Shown one piece after another: positions 41,876-50,101 of a stretch of DNA of 64,000 nt. This DNA comes from JBHOQS01 sp042408875 (GTDB lineage: Bacteria; Chloroflexota; UBA11872; JBHOQS01). The DNA lies in contig JBHOQS010000022.1 in assembly GCA_042408875.1 (NCBI GenBank), forward strand, positions 310,001 through 374,000. The letters are read 5' to 3'. The notes under the pieces are model-generated. The model worked only from the letters and a program-made list of their open reading frames with translations, did not search any database and was not told the origin of the DNA. Numbering within the stretch: position 1 is the stretch's first letter; each line of letters starts with the position of its first letter. The position numbers and the translations under genes are program-made.

Positions 41876-42375
41876 TCGTGGCGCTCCTCTGGATCCTCGC
41901 CGGGTGTGTCCGGCGCCTGCTCCGGCTCGGGAGCCAGTGCTGCCCTGCGCTGATCATGCGCTTCGGGCTGCTCGGCTGCCTGCTCTGTCGGAGCGCGATC
42001 TCGCGCGGCGGCGAAGAACCCCGCTGCCGGAGCCGCAGCGGCAAGCGCTTCAGTGGTCTCCACCCGGCGCAGCAGCGCGGCGAGCTGGAACGGGTTTGAT
42101 CCGACGTACGCGGCAATGGCTTGCACCTCCTGGACGAAGCGCGGGGAGCCACTGAGAGGCCGTCTGCACATGGCGAGACGCGCCAGGTGTTCGGGGGGAC
42201 ACTCCAGGAACGACGCGAGCTGCTCCTCATCCAGGCCCTCGGCGATGCGGTAGCGCTCCAGCGCCCAGGCAACGAAGAACTCGTCAGCCGCGAACCGCGC
42301 CACCGCGCGGGCCATGAGCTGCTGCTTCGTCGGGAAACGCCTGCGTGTCACATCCGGCCACCCTTCCTGATCCAC
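41872..42375 (-). CDS. Small HTH-like regulator partner of ImmA
   Basis: A 167-residue protein. The first 95 residues are helical with an XRE-like pattern: ALERYRIAEGLDEEQLASFL and ECPPEHLARLAMCRRPLSGS, spaced like a helix-turn-helix (helix, tight turn, recognition helix, then RFVQEVQAIAAYVG). The last 65 residues are Glu/Ala/Pro-rich and probably disordered, a possible target for proteolysis. ImmA/IrrE peptidases usually pair with XRE-type repressors, which supports this reading but does not prove it. Start GTG 42375; GTG 42351 is an alternative with AGGAAGG upstream. The sigma gene ends 15 bp before it. Confidence 0.6.
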   Translation of the reverse strand: MDQEGWPDVTRRRFPTKQQLMARAVARFAADEFFVAWALERYRIAEGLDEEQLASFLECPPEHLARLAMCRRPLSGSPRFVQEVQAIAAYVGSNPFQLAALLRRVETTEALAAAAPAAGFFAAARDRAPTEQAAEQPEAHDQRRAALAPEPEQAPDTPGEDPEERHE

Positions 42376-42390
42376 TGTGCGTGATCGCGC

Positions 42391-43050
42391 TCACTGTTTG
42401 GCGGTGCGGCCCAGCAGCGCATCGCGCCGGCGGATGATCCGCCGCTTGATGCGGTCTTTCACGCGCTTTACCTCCCGCTCTCGCTCCGCCGGCGCCCTGT
42501 CCTCGAGATGCAGGGCGCGAGCGAAGACCTCGGTACGCCGCTCGCCGCCGATGATCAAGTCGAGCACCTCTCGCTCACGGCTGTCACGGAGCTCCTGGCG
42601 CACCTGCATGACAGCCTGGCACAGCGCCCGAGCGTTCGGCGAGAGCTCCTGAGCAGGCAGGCCTCCGTTGCTATCCATGGAGTCGTTCCCGCTCGCGCGG
42701 TCATGTGCGACAGGGTCAAACCGCACCAGCCGGGCCTGCTCGCGGCGGAGCCTGGCCAGAGCGTTGCGCAGGTCGCCCTGCGCCGACATCACCAGGTAGG
42801 CGAAGAGCTCGCTCCGCTGCGGCTGAAATTGCTCCGGCCGTTTGATATAGCTGCTGAGCGCATCGGTAACCGCATCGATGATGATCGTCTCGTCCAAGCG
42901 CCAGATCGTTGGATTGGTATTGGCGAGCCGGCGCACCAGGGGCTCGTACATACACTCCATGATCTCGCTAGGGGCCCGCGGATCGCCTTGGAGGAGCCTG
43001 TGGTGCAGCTGCAGCGTGTATGTGCGATCCCGGTGCAACGCGTGCTCCAT
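42391..43050 (-). CDS. Sigma-70 family RNA polymerase sigma factor (ECF-like)
   Basis: A 219-residue protein, first gene of the sigma/HTH/peptidase operon. Residues 10-100 are sigma region-2-like (LLQGDPRAPSEIMECMYEPL, IIIDAVTDALSSYIKRPEQF, ELFAYLVMSAQGDLRNALAR), the pattern of a divergent ECF subgroup. Residues 130-215 are region-4-like (LCQAVMQVRQELRDSREREV then LDLIIGGERRTEVFARALHL) with a basic C-terminal helix (DRIKRRIIRRRD). The linker (about 105-130) is long and Asp/Asn/Gly-rich. No zinc-finger anti-sigma is adjacent; the ImmA and HTH-like genes occupy that place. ATG 43050 has GAAGGG upstream. Confidence 0.75.
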   Translation of the reverse strand: MEHALHRDRTYTLQLHHRLLQGDPRAPSEIMECMYEPLVRRLANTNPTIWRLDETIIIDAVTDALSSYIKRPEQFQPQRSELFAYLVMSAQGDLRNALARLRREQARLVRFDPVAHDRASGNDSMDSNGGLPAQELSPNARALCQAVMQVRQELRDSREREVLDLIIGGERRTEVFARALHLEDRAPAEREREVKRVKDRIKRRIIRRRDALLGRTAKQ

Positions 43051-43109
43051 TGCCCTTCAGCCGGTGTCCTTTAGCTAGCAGACGCAGGACAGCGGGTTAT
43101 CTGCGCCCG

Positions 43110-43139
43110 ATTGTAGCAGGGATGGCGGTGGCGCGTCAC
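43110..43139 (-). promoter_or_regulatory. Putative promoter of the sigma/HTH/peptidase operon
   Basis: Minus strand GTGACG, 18 bp, TACAAT; the leader would be about 55 nt. The -10 box is part of the left arm of the inverted repeat at 43110-43158. Confidence 0.45.
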
Positions 43140-43158
43140 CTCTCGCGCCTGCTACAAT
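43110..43158. promoter_or_regulatory. 11-bp perfect inverted repeat in the divergent region
   Basis: ATTGTAGCAGG (43110-43120) and CCTGCTACAAT (43148-43158) with 27 bp between; each arm ends in a TACAAT box facing outward. A candidate operator for the sigma operon and possibly glyA. Confidence 0.55.
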
Positions 43159-43173
43159 GCGCGCTGGTGAGAA

Positions 43174-43201
43174 ACGTAGTGCGTCACACGTAGTGCGTGA
43201 T
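43174..43201. repeat. 14-bp tandem duplication upstream of glyA
   Basis: ACGTAGTGCGTCAC and ACGTAGTGCGTGAT, 12 of 14 identical. Confidence 0.75.
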
Positions 43202-43312
43202 GTGGACTAGCACCCCGCGACCAGCCCGGCATGCGGCTCGCCGCGCGCAGTTCTGGCCAGGGGCAGGCTAGACCACGGGCGCACTGTATTATGCTATGAG
43301 GACGGCTGGCCG

Positions 43313-44584
43313 ATGCTATCTGAACACCGCTCCGTGCTGGAGCAGCAAGACCCTGAGATCTACAACGCAATCATCAACGAAGAGCGCCGTCTGCGTGAGA
43401 AGCTTCAGCTCATCCCGTCGGAGAACTATGTCAGCCGCGCCATTCTCGAGGCCACCGGCTCGGTGATGACCCAGAAGTATGCCGAGGGGTATCCAGGCCG
43501 GCGGTACTACCATGGCTGTGAGTGGGTAGATGTCGCGGAGAGCATCGCCATCGAGCGGCTGAAGAAGCTGTACGGCGCCGAGCACGCCAACGTGCAGCCC
43601 CACTCGGGCACGCAGGCGAACATCGCGGTTTATCTCGCCGTGCTCAAGCCGGGCGATACGGTGCTGGGCATGGACCTGAACGCCGGCGGGCACCTCACCC
43701 ATGGCAGCCCAGTGAATATCTCCGGCCAGCTCTACCGGTTCGTGCACTACGGCGTAGACCCGGTCACTGAGCGACTGGACTACGATGCCATCGCGGACCT
43801 GGCGAAGCGCGAGAAGCCGAAGATGATCGTGTGTGGAGCCACGGCATACCCGCGCATCATCGATTATGCTGCCTTCAAGCAGATCGCTGACTCCGTCGGC
43901 GCGTACCTGCTAGCCGATATCGCACACCTGGCCGGGTTGATCGTGGGTGAGGTGCATCCCTCACCGATCCCGTATGCGGATTTCGTGAGTTCGTCCACGC
44001 ACAAGACGCTGCGCGGGCCGCGCGGGGGGTTTGTGCTGTGCAAGCGCAAGTACGCCCGCGCGCTGGATCGCGCCGTGTTCCCCGGCACGCAGGGCGGGCC
44101 GCTCGAGCATGTCATCGCTGCCAAGGCGGTGTGCTTCGGTGAGGCGCTCCAGCCGGAGTTTAAAGAGTACGCCCGCCGTATCGTTGAGAACGCTAAGGCG
44201 CTGGCCGAGTCGCTGCTCGAGCAGGGCTTCCATCTAGTCAGCGGTGGCACGGACAACCACCTGATGCTGATCAACTTCGGCCCGAACGGTCCGCGCGGGC
44301 GAGAAGTGGCCGACGCCCTTGATCGCGCCGGCATCACGGTCAACGCCAACACGGTGCCGGGGGAGACACGCACCCCGATGGATCCCAGCGGCATCCGGCT
44401 GGGCACGCCGGCCATCACTACGCGGGGCTTTAATGCCGAGGAATGCCGCGAGATCGGGCGCCTGATTGGTCAGGTGATCCGGAATCTGGGCAACGAGGAC
44501 GTTGAACGGCGCGTGCGCGAGCGCGTGCGGGAGATGTGTGCGGCAGTGGCAGGCCGTGCCACGCGCGAGCTGGCTGTGGCGTAG
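43313..44584 (+). CDS. glyA: Serine hydroxymethyltransferase
   Basis: PLP enzyme converting serine and THF to glycine and 5,10-methylene-THF. The 423-residue product has LIPSENYVSRAILEATGSVM, KYAEGYPGRRYYHGCEWVD, HANVQPHSGTQANIAVY and SSSTHKTLRGPRGGF with the PLP lysine Lys231. ATG 43313 is the first in-frame start after a weak GAGGACGG site. No glycine riboswitch was recognised in the 155 bp after the inverted repeat. Divergent from the sigma operon and convergent with trxB, with two strong hairpins between. Confidence 0.97.
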   Translation: MLSEHRSVLEQQDPEIYNAIINEERRLREKLQLIPSENYVSRAILEATGSVMTQKYAEGYPGRRYYHGCEWVDVAESIAIERLKKLYGAEHANVQPHSGTQANIAVYLAVLKPGDTVLGMDLNAGGHLTHGSPVNISGQLYRFVHYGVDPVTERLDYDAIADLAKREKPKMIVCGATAYPRIIDYAAFKQIADSVGAYLLADIAHLAGLIVGEVHPSPIPYADFVSSSTHKTLRGPRGGFVLCKRKYARALDRAVFPGTQGGPLEHVIAAKAVCFGEALQPEFKEYARRIVENAKALAESLLEQGFHLVSGGTDNHLMLINFGPNGPRGREVADALDRAGITVNANTVPGETRTPMDPSGIRLGTPAITTRGFNAEECREIGRLIGQVIRNLGNEDVERRVRERVREMCAAVAGRATRELAVA

Positions 44585-44587
44585 GCA

Positions 44588-44670
44588 CGGCGCCCGCTCG
44601 GCCGGCCGGGTTCGGGCGCCGCGCCCGCGGAAGCTGGTGCGCTGCTCCAGTGCTGCTAGAGCAGCGCACC
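44588..44670. terminator. Two hairpins between convergent glyA and trxB
   Basis: CGGCGCCCG/CGGGCGCCG (44588-44596 and 44613-44621) and the perfect 12-bp GGTGCGCTGCTC/GAGCAGCGCACC (44636-44647 and 44659-44670). Neither has a T-tract; a bidirectional transcript-end role is inferred from position. Confidence 0.5.
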
Positions 44671-44683
44671 GGAGACCAGCGTA

Positions 44684-45634
44684 CTACTGCTTCGGGTAGC
44701 CGTGCTGCTCCATCTCCGATAGGAAGCGCTCAGCTTCAAGCGCCGCGGCGCAGCCGGTTCCCGCGGCAGTGACGGCTTGCCGGTAGATGCGGTCCTGTAC
44801 GTCCCCGGCGGCGAACACGCCGGGGATATTCGTGCGCTGGCGCCGGTCGGTCACCAGGTAGCCATACTCGTCGATCTCAAGCTGGCCGCGGAAGAGCTGC
44901 GTGTTGGGCTCATGCCCGATAGCTAGGAACAGGCCATCGATCGGCAGGATCTCCTCGGTTGAGTCGACGGTGCTGCGCAGGCGCACGCCCTCGACCTTCT
45001 GGTCCCCGAGCACCTCAGTGACGACGCGGTTCCACTTGAACTCGATCTTCGGGTTCGCGAAGGCGCGCTGCTGCATGATCTGGCTGGCGCGCAGCCGTTC
45101 CCGGCGATGGATCACGTAGACCTTCGTCGCGAAGCGGGTGAGAAAGATCGCCTCTTCCATCGCGCTGTCGCCGCCGCCCACGACAGCAACGACCTTGCCG
45201 CGGAAGAAAAAGCCATCGCAGGTTGCACAGGTGGAGACACCGCGGCCGAAGAACTTCTCCTCGCTGGGCAGGCCCAGCCGCCGCGGTGATGAGCCAGTGG
45301 CGATGATCACGGTCTTGCTGCGAAAGTCACCCAGATCAGCCGTGGTAACCGTGAACGGATGGTTGCACAGATCGACCTTGGTGACCTCCGTCTCGTACAC
45401 TCGCGTGCCGAAGCGCTCGGCCTGGGCGCGCATGATCTCGATTAGCTCCGGCCCGGTCACCCCTTCGCGCAGACCAGGGTAGTTCTCGATCTCCGTTGTT
45501 AGCGAGAGCTGACCGCCGAACGTGTAGCCGGTGAATAGGATCGGTGAGAGCATTGCCCGGGCGGCGTAGAGCGCGGCGGTCCAGCCAGCCGGCCCAGAGC
45601 CGATGATCACGACGTTGTGGACTTCTTCACTCAT
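44684..45634 (-). CDS. trxB: Thioredoxin reductase
   Basis: FAD/NADPH enzyme that reduces thioredoxin. The 316 residues show VVIIGSGPAGWTAALYAARA (FAD), the redox pair Cys136/Cys139 in VSTCATCDGFFF, VAVVGGGDSAMEEAIFLTRF (NADPH) and GVFAAGDVQDRIYRQAVTAA. ATG 45634 follows a GGAAGGA site. The proximal 110 bp contain a TACAAT box on the minus strand (45706-45711) without a clear -35. No thioredoxin gene is adjacent. Confidence 0.97.
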   Translation of the reverse strand: MSEEVHNVVIIGSGPAGWTAALYAARAMLSPILFTGYTFGGQLSLTTEIENYPGLREGVTGPELIEIMRAQAERFGTRVYETEVTKVDLCNHPFTVTTADLGDFRSKTVIIATGSSPRRLGLPSEEKFFGRGVSTCATCDGFFFRGKVVAVVGGGDSAMEEAIFLTRFATKVYVIHRRERLRASQIMQQRAFANPKIEFKWNRVVTEVLGDQKVEGVRLRSTVDSTEEILPIDGLFLAIGHEPNTQLFRGQLEIDEYGYLVTDRRQRTNIPGVFAAGDVQDRIYRQAVTAAGTGCAAALEAERFLSEMEQHGYPKQ

Positions 45635-45748
45635 AGCCTGTGGATCGTCCTTCCTGACACGGCCCCCGCGCGAGGAGAGCGCTGTGGCCGAAGGATTTTA
45701 AGTGTATTGTACGCCTGGCAGTGCGATTTGCGTATGGCGGGGTGCCGA

Positions 45749-46570
45749 TCAGTCCTCGATCACGTGGTGGCGCGGCGCGCGCAGTAGCTCGAGGAGGTCG
45801 TTGGCCTGCACCCGTGCGACACCACCAGGCCGGTCGGCGGTCGGACGGGTCCGGCTCACCAGCTCATAGGGCGGCTCGATCCAGAACAGCTTGATCTCAT
45901 GCCGCCGTTCCAGTGCCCGTCGCGCTGCCGCGCGGATCACCCCACGCGCTCGCTGGGGATGGAGATGGATGGCTGCACCGTTAAAGAGCTTATTCTGCTC
46001 GGTAGTGAGCCCGCTGGCTGATCCGCGGCGGAGCCCCTCCTTGACACAGGCGGTCTCGATATTCGGCACCAGGTCCCGCGCCTCGTCACACGCCGCGCGG
46101 TCGCCGGTGACCAGGATCGTCGGCACGCCGAAGTAGGCAGCGAACAGGAAATTACACCCGATCTCACCGAGCGAGCGGCCGTTGATGGTGAGGTCTTCGA
46201 TAGCGAACGAGCCGGTATGCGAGAGATGGCCACCATCGGCGTTGGACTTGGCGTGCTGGCCGACGATGATCGCCGCATCGAAGCTGGCGTCGCAGCCGAA
46301 GGGGTAGCCGATCGGCCGTCCGGCGAGCAGGTGCGCCGCCGGGTGAAGCAGGAGGGGGTTAATCGCGCCGGGTCCGTGACCATCTACCACCAAGAACTCG
46401 GTCGCGCCGGCCTCGAGGAGCCCCTCGATCGCCGCATTCGTCTCCAGGGTCACCAGCTCGCGGGCGATCTCATAGTAGCGAGCCCCTGGCATCAGGTAGT
46501 CGTCGGCGTTGAGCACACCGGCGACGCCTTCCATGTCGGTCATAATGTAGATCCGCATCGTCTTCACCAC
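45749..46570 (-). CDS. D-aminopeptidase, M55 family (DppA-like)
   Basis: A 273-residue zinc peptidase of family M55. The signature MTDMEGVAGVLNADDY at the N-terminus supplies the metal Asp and Glu; VVDGHGPGAINPLLL and IIVGQHAKSNADGGHLSHTG carry the histidines, as in the self-compartmentalising DppA decamer. It would cut D-amino-acid peptides, possibly from the cell wall. ATG 46570; ATG 46558, giving MRIYIM, is an alternative. It is followed by trxB after 114 bp on the same strand but is probably independent. Confidence 0.9.
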   Translation of the reverse strand: MVKTMRIYIMTDMEGVAGVLNADDYLMPGARYYEIARELVTLETNAAIEGLLEAGATEFLVVDGHGPGAINPLLLHPAAHLLAGRPIGYPFGCDASFDAAIIVGQHAKSNADGGHLSHTGSFAIEDLTINGRSLGEIGCNFLFAAYFGVPTILVTGDRAACDEARDLVPNIETACVKEGLRRGSASGLTTEQNKLFNGAAIHLHPQRARGVIRAAARRALERRHEIKLFWIEPPYELVSRTRPTADRPGGVARVQANDLLELLRAPRHHVIED

Positions 46571-46592
46571 GTGCGTTGCTGGAGCCGCTCAC

Positions 46593-47615
46593 TCAGCCGT
46601 CAATTGGGGCAACGGGCCGGTACAGCGGCGCGCCCACCGTGTCCAGTCCGTATGCCGCGACGAGCGCCTGTGCCTCCGGTGAGAGCAGGAAGGCGCGGAA
46701 GGCGGCTGCGCCCGAGGCATTGACCTCTGCTGAGCGTTGTGCGCTCACCTGAAGGTATTCAAACGGCATCACCAGGAGCGGATCATCCTCGAACAGGATG
46801 TCCAGGAAGAGCCGCTGGCGCATGTCGAGGTAAATCCCGCGGCGAGTCAGCGTGTAGGCGCGGCGCTCGTCCGCAGACTCCAGTGCGCGTCCCGGCCCGC
46901 TGCCGCCGAAGATATACCACGGCGGCGCGGGCACCACGCCGGCAACTTGCCAGGCCCGCTGCTCATAGAAGTGCACCACCGGGTTATCGCTGCGGGAGAT
47001 AAACGTGGCCGGCAGCTCGGCGATCTGCCGTAGGGCCGAGGAAAGATTGGACGCATCCTGACAGCGCGCCGGATCAGTGGCCGGCCCCACCAGCAGCAGA
47101 TCGGCGTACATCACTAGCGTGCGGGCGGTGATCACGCCGTTGCCTTCGAGCTGGTCAGCCGTGGGCGGGTGGGCCAGCAGCAGGGCGTCCACTTTGCCGC
47201 GCTCGGCCAAGGTGTGGAGTTCGGCAAGGCCGCCCACTACCAGCTCGATGCGCGGCCCGCCGGTAGCTTCGAAGGCATCTGCTAGCACCTCGAGGATGCC
47301 TGGGTACCGGCCGCCCTGTACCGCGGCGACCAGCACCTCCGAGGGGCTGCTGCGCCGGGGGCGGCTTGCCGCCGCAGCCGGTGCCAGCGGGGCCTTGCGC
47401 CGGCGTGACAGGATGGGCGGAAGCCCGCAGCCACTTGCCAGCACGCTCACCGCGGCGAGCAGGGCGAGGCGGCGGGTCTGCCGTGGGCTGCCGGCGAGAC
47501 CGTGCCCGGCCAGTGAGGGGCCGGGTAGCGCACAACCGCCCGCGGCAGCCTTTTGCCACGGTCTCCTGGGCTGGCTCTCCTGCCGAACCATCCAGCTCGT
47601 GCGCATGCCCGGCAC
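46593..47615 (-). CDS. TupA-like (tungstate/molybdate-type) binding lipoprotein
   Basis: A 340-residue lipoprotein with an unusually long n-region (about 45 residues) before the lipobox SVLASGC (Cys63); the start is uncertain. The mature part follows TupA: AAVQGGRYPGILEVLADAFE (in place of TSTxxxGLL), VDALLLAHPPTADQLEGNGV, RTLVMYADLLLVGPATDPAR, WYIFGGSGPGRAL and AYTLTRRGIYL. The oxyanion site, usually SRGDDSGTH, reads SRSDNPVVH, so the ligand may differ. TupB and TupC partners are not in the window. Binding of an oxyanion is inferred from family only. Confidence 0.75.
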   Translation of the reverse strand: MPGMRTSWMVRQESQPRRPWQKAAAGGCALPGPSLAGHGLAGSPRQTRRLALLAAVSVLASGCGLPPILSRRRKAPLAPAAAASRPRRSSPSEVLVAAVQGGRYPGILEVLADAFEATGGPRIELVVGGLAELHTLAERGKVDALLLAHPPTADQLEGNGVITARTLVMYADLLLVGPATDPARCQDASNLSSALRQIAELPATFISRSDNPVVHFYEQRAWQVAGVVPAPPWYIFGGSGPGRALESADERRAYTLTRRGIYLDMRQRLFLDILFEDDPLLVMPFEYLQVSAQRSAEVNASGAAAFRAFLLSPEAQALVAAYGLDTVGAPLYRPVAPIDG

Positions 47616-47653
47616 CTCTGCGCCATATGCCCGTCTGCCGGCGCGTTGCCCGC

Positions 47654-48415
47654 TTACTCGATCCGTTCGAACCTGTTGCGCAAGGTGCCAATCCCCTCGA
47701 TGGTCACTGCGAACTCGTCGCCTGGCTTCATCGGGCCGATCCCAGCAGGGGTGCCGGTCATGATCACGTCGCCGGGCTCCAGAGTGATCCAGCGCGTGAT
47801 GTGGGCGATCAGCCGGTCAACCCCATGGATCAGGTCGGCCGTCGTGCTGTCCTGCCGCACCTCCCCGTTGAGCGTGCCGGTAATGCGCAGGTTGCGCGGG
47901 TCGAGACCAGTGGTGATCCATGGACCGAGCGGACAGAACGTGTCGGACCCCTTGGCGCGCGTCCACTGCAAGTCGTTGCGCTGGAAGTCGCGCGCCGAGA
48001 CGTCATTGCCGCAGGTATACCCCAGGACGTAATCGAAGGCGCGCTCAACCGGTACATTCTTCGCGCGACGTCCAATCACCACGCAGAGCTCGGCCTCGTA
48101 GTCTACCCGCTCCGTTCCAGGCGGCCAGTAAATAGTGTCGAGATGGCCGATCACCGAGCTAGGCGGCTTAAAGAACGCCTGGGGCTCTGCCGGTGGTTCC
48201 TGGCCGCTCTCACGAGCGTGCATGAGATAGTTGAGCCCGATCGCGATGATCTTGCTGGGCACGACCGGAGGCAGCAGCCGAACGTCTGCCAGCGTGGCGA
48301 GCGGCTCGCCACGCTGCGGGGCATCGAAAGGGCTGCCGACCAGACGGTAGACCTGGTCATCCTCCACAATCGCCCAGCGCGTCTCACCCTGTATCAGTAC
48401 ACGCGCAATATTCAC
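47654..48415 (-). CDS. Fumarylacetoacetate hydrolase family protein
   Basis: A 253-residue FAH-fold protein. GLNYLMHARESGQEPPAEPQ, PPGTERVDYEAELCVVIGRR (with the Glu-x-Glu metal ligands), YTCGNDVSARDFQ, KGSDTFCPLGPWI and PGDVIMTGTPAGIG are the family blocks. Members include acylpyruvases, 2-hydroxyhepta-2,4-diene-1,7-dioate isomerases and oxaloacetate decarboxylases; the exact substrate is not predictable. It lies 38 bp before the TupA-like gene on the same strand and they may be co-transcribed. The leader is AT-rich (48430-48480). Confidence 0.9.
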   Translation of the reverse strand: MNIARVLIQGETRWAIVEDDQVYRLVGSPFDAPQRGEPLATLADVRLLPPVVPSKIIAIGLNYLMHARESGQEPPAEPQAFFKPPSSVIGHLDTIYWPPGTERVDYEAELCVVIGRRAKNVPVERAFDYVLGYTCGNDVSARDFQRNDLQWTRAKGSDTFCPLGPWITTGLDPRNLRITGTLNGEVRQDSTTADLIHGVDRLIAHITRWITLEPGDVIMTGTPAGIGPMKPGDEFAVTIEGIGTLRNRFERIE

Positions 48416-48666
48416 CTTTCCCTCCCATCCGCCAGAGTCATAGCGTACATATTACGTACAAATGCTAATATATATATCAAAAAGATGTTTCCAACAACAC
48501 AGAGGATACTCGGCCAGGCGTTTACCAGCCGCACAGTTTACGCAGTTCTCACAAGCGGGTCAACGCCGGGGGCCACAGGCACACGCCTTCGCCTCCTACC
48601 AGAGCGGCCACGCCGAGCATCGCGACCGAGCCGGCTGGAGTGAGGCGAGGCGCTATAGTGCAACGG

Positions 48667-49938
48667 TTACAACTGAGACAGTGCCAGCGCCGCAGGAGCG
48701 AAGTGCGGATTGTAGCGCAGCGCCGCCTGGAAGTGCTGGCGTGCCTGGGCAGCCTGGCCCAGCGCCTGGAACGCACGGCCGCGGAAATAGAGCGCCTCTT
48801 CGTGGTTTGGCGCCGTGCGCAGAATCTCCGCGGTCAGCGCCAAGAGATCCTGCCAGCGGCCGGTCCCCTCATACGCGTGCAGCGGGCCGAACTGGTACCA
48901 CAGCATGCGCCACGGCAGGCCGATGGCGCGGGCGCGTTCGAACGCCGCAGCGGCGTCGGCGAAGTTGCCCAGGCCAACCAGGCTCGAGCCCATGTTGAAC
49001 CAGGCGAACGCGTCGTTCGGCCGTGCCGCAACCTCAGCGTGCGCCCGCGCCAGCGCGGCGGCGTACATAGCCCCCTCGTCGATATCCGAGCCCAGGACTG
49101 CCTCGAGCTCAGCGCGCTGCTCAGGGCGGGTGATCACGATGTACGTGCGGTTGAACACTCGCCAGCCGGCATCGAGGGCATCGTATGAGAGGCGCACCAG
49201 TGGTCCGTAGAGGGCGTCGTGGAAGATGAACTGCCTGGCTGGGTCATCGTAGCCGAGCAGCAGGCGGTAGTGGCCGACGTCATCGTTCGGGGGCCGCACG
49301 AGCCAGGTCTCGACGATGACGCCGGCCTTCATGACGAGCAACCGCTTGAGACGCTCCAGGTCGCCGTTCACGTAGGCTGCGGCATCCAGGCCTGCTGCCC
49401 TGGCGTAGGCGACGATCTCGTCCGGGCGCACATTCTTGTCGTTTGGATCGGGCTTGAGCGCGCGTGCTGTCAGGGCCTGGGTCTCACTACGACCAAAGAG
49501 GCGCAGCGTCATCGACAGCGTGGCCGGGCCGCAGTTATTCCAGGTCTGGTACTCGTGGCGTGGCGCCGGGAGCTGGAAGCGTGATGGCAGCGGGGCCGGG
49601 GTCACGGATGGGGCAGGCTCCGGCGCGGAACTCGCATGCTCCCCAGCACGTGTCTCATCCTCCTGCGAGGGCGTTGCCGGCGTATCGGTTGGGGCCGGCT
49701 CATACGATGCCTGAGCACCGGCATCCGCGGCCTGGGCGTCATCGCCCGTCTGCATCGCTGGCAAAGAGGCCAGGAACGTGTGTGGTGCCTCAAGCAGAGC
49801 AGGAGCACGGCGCGTGTCAGGGAACACCGGCCCAGGCACCGCGAGGAGAAGGCTCGCTATCACCAGCGATGAACTGACAGCCACAGCGAGCAGGCGCAGC
49901 GCGAGGACGAATCCGGTCCACGGCAGGTGAGATCGCAT
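48667..49938 (-). CDS. Secreted C39-like papain-fold protein with TPR tail
   Basis: A 423-residue exported protein. An N-terminal signal or anchor helix (about 8-35) is followed by a Pro/Ala/Glu-rich linker (60-118). A C39-like peptidase domain (about 125-280) shows WNNCGPATLSMTLRLFG with Cys136, VGHYRLLLGYDD with His223 and FHDALYGP with Asp241, an arrangement typical of C39_2 proteins that cleave or bind peptides. The last 130 residues hold about four TPR-like repeats (NDAFAWFNMGSSLVGLGNFA, EEALYFRGRAFQALGQAAQA). The target is unknown; it is probably an extracellular or cell-surface peptidase. Confidence 0.83.
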   Translation of the reverse strand: MRSHLPWTGFVLALRLLAVAVSSSLVIASLLLAVPGPVFPDTRRAPALLEAPHTFLASLPAMQTGDDAQAADAGAQASYEPAPTDTPATPSQEDETRAGEHASSAPEPAPSVTPAPLPSRFQLPAPRHEYQTWNNCGPATLSMTLRLFGRSETQALTARALKPDPNDKNVRPDEIVAYARAAGLDAAAYVNGDLERLKRLLVMKAGVIVETWLVRPPNDDVGHYRLLLGYDDPARQFIFHDALYGPLVRLSYDALDAGWRVFNRTYIVITRPEQRAELEAVLGSDIDEGAMYAAALARAHAEVAARPNDAFAWFNMGSSLVGLGNFADAAAAFERARAIGLPWRMLWYQFGPLHAYEGTGRWQDLLALTAEILRTAPNHEEALYFRGRAFQALGQAAQARQHFQAALRYNPHFAPAALALSQL

Positions 49939-49989
49939 ACCAGTGCCTCAGGGGATGTATCATCACTCTACAATTATACAGATCACTAG

Positions 49990-50025
49990 GTATGTTATGT
50001 ATGTTACGTGTGTTATGTGTATTTA
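49990..50025. repeat. Four-copy 9-bp tandem repeat
   Basis: GTATGTTAT, GTATGTTAC, GTGTGTTAT, GTGTATTTA in the AT-rich gap between the C39-like gene and the M1 peptidase gene. Confidence 0.75.
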
Positions 50026-50101
50026 TAGATAAATGTATAAAAAATGCAAGACTTGGAACCAGTTCGCCTCCATCGCCGCCAGTATAACGTAGTGCGGAAG
50101 C

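Noticed and set aside
43159..43312. Possible glycine riboswitch upstream of glyA
   Set aside because: No glycine aptamer core could be aligned by eye; the region is mainly the 14-bp duplication.
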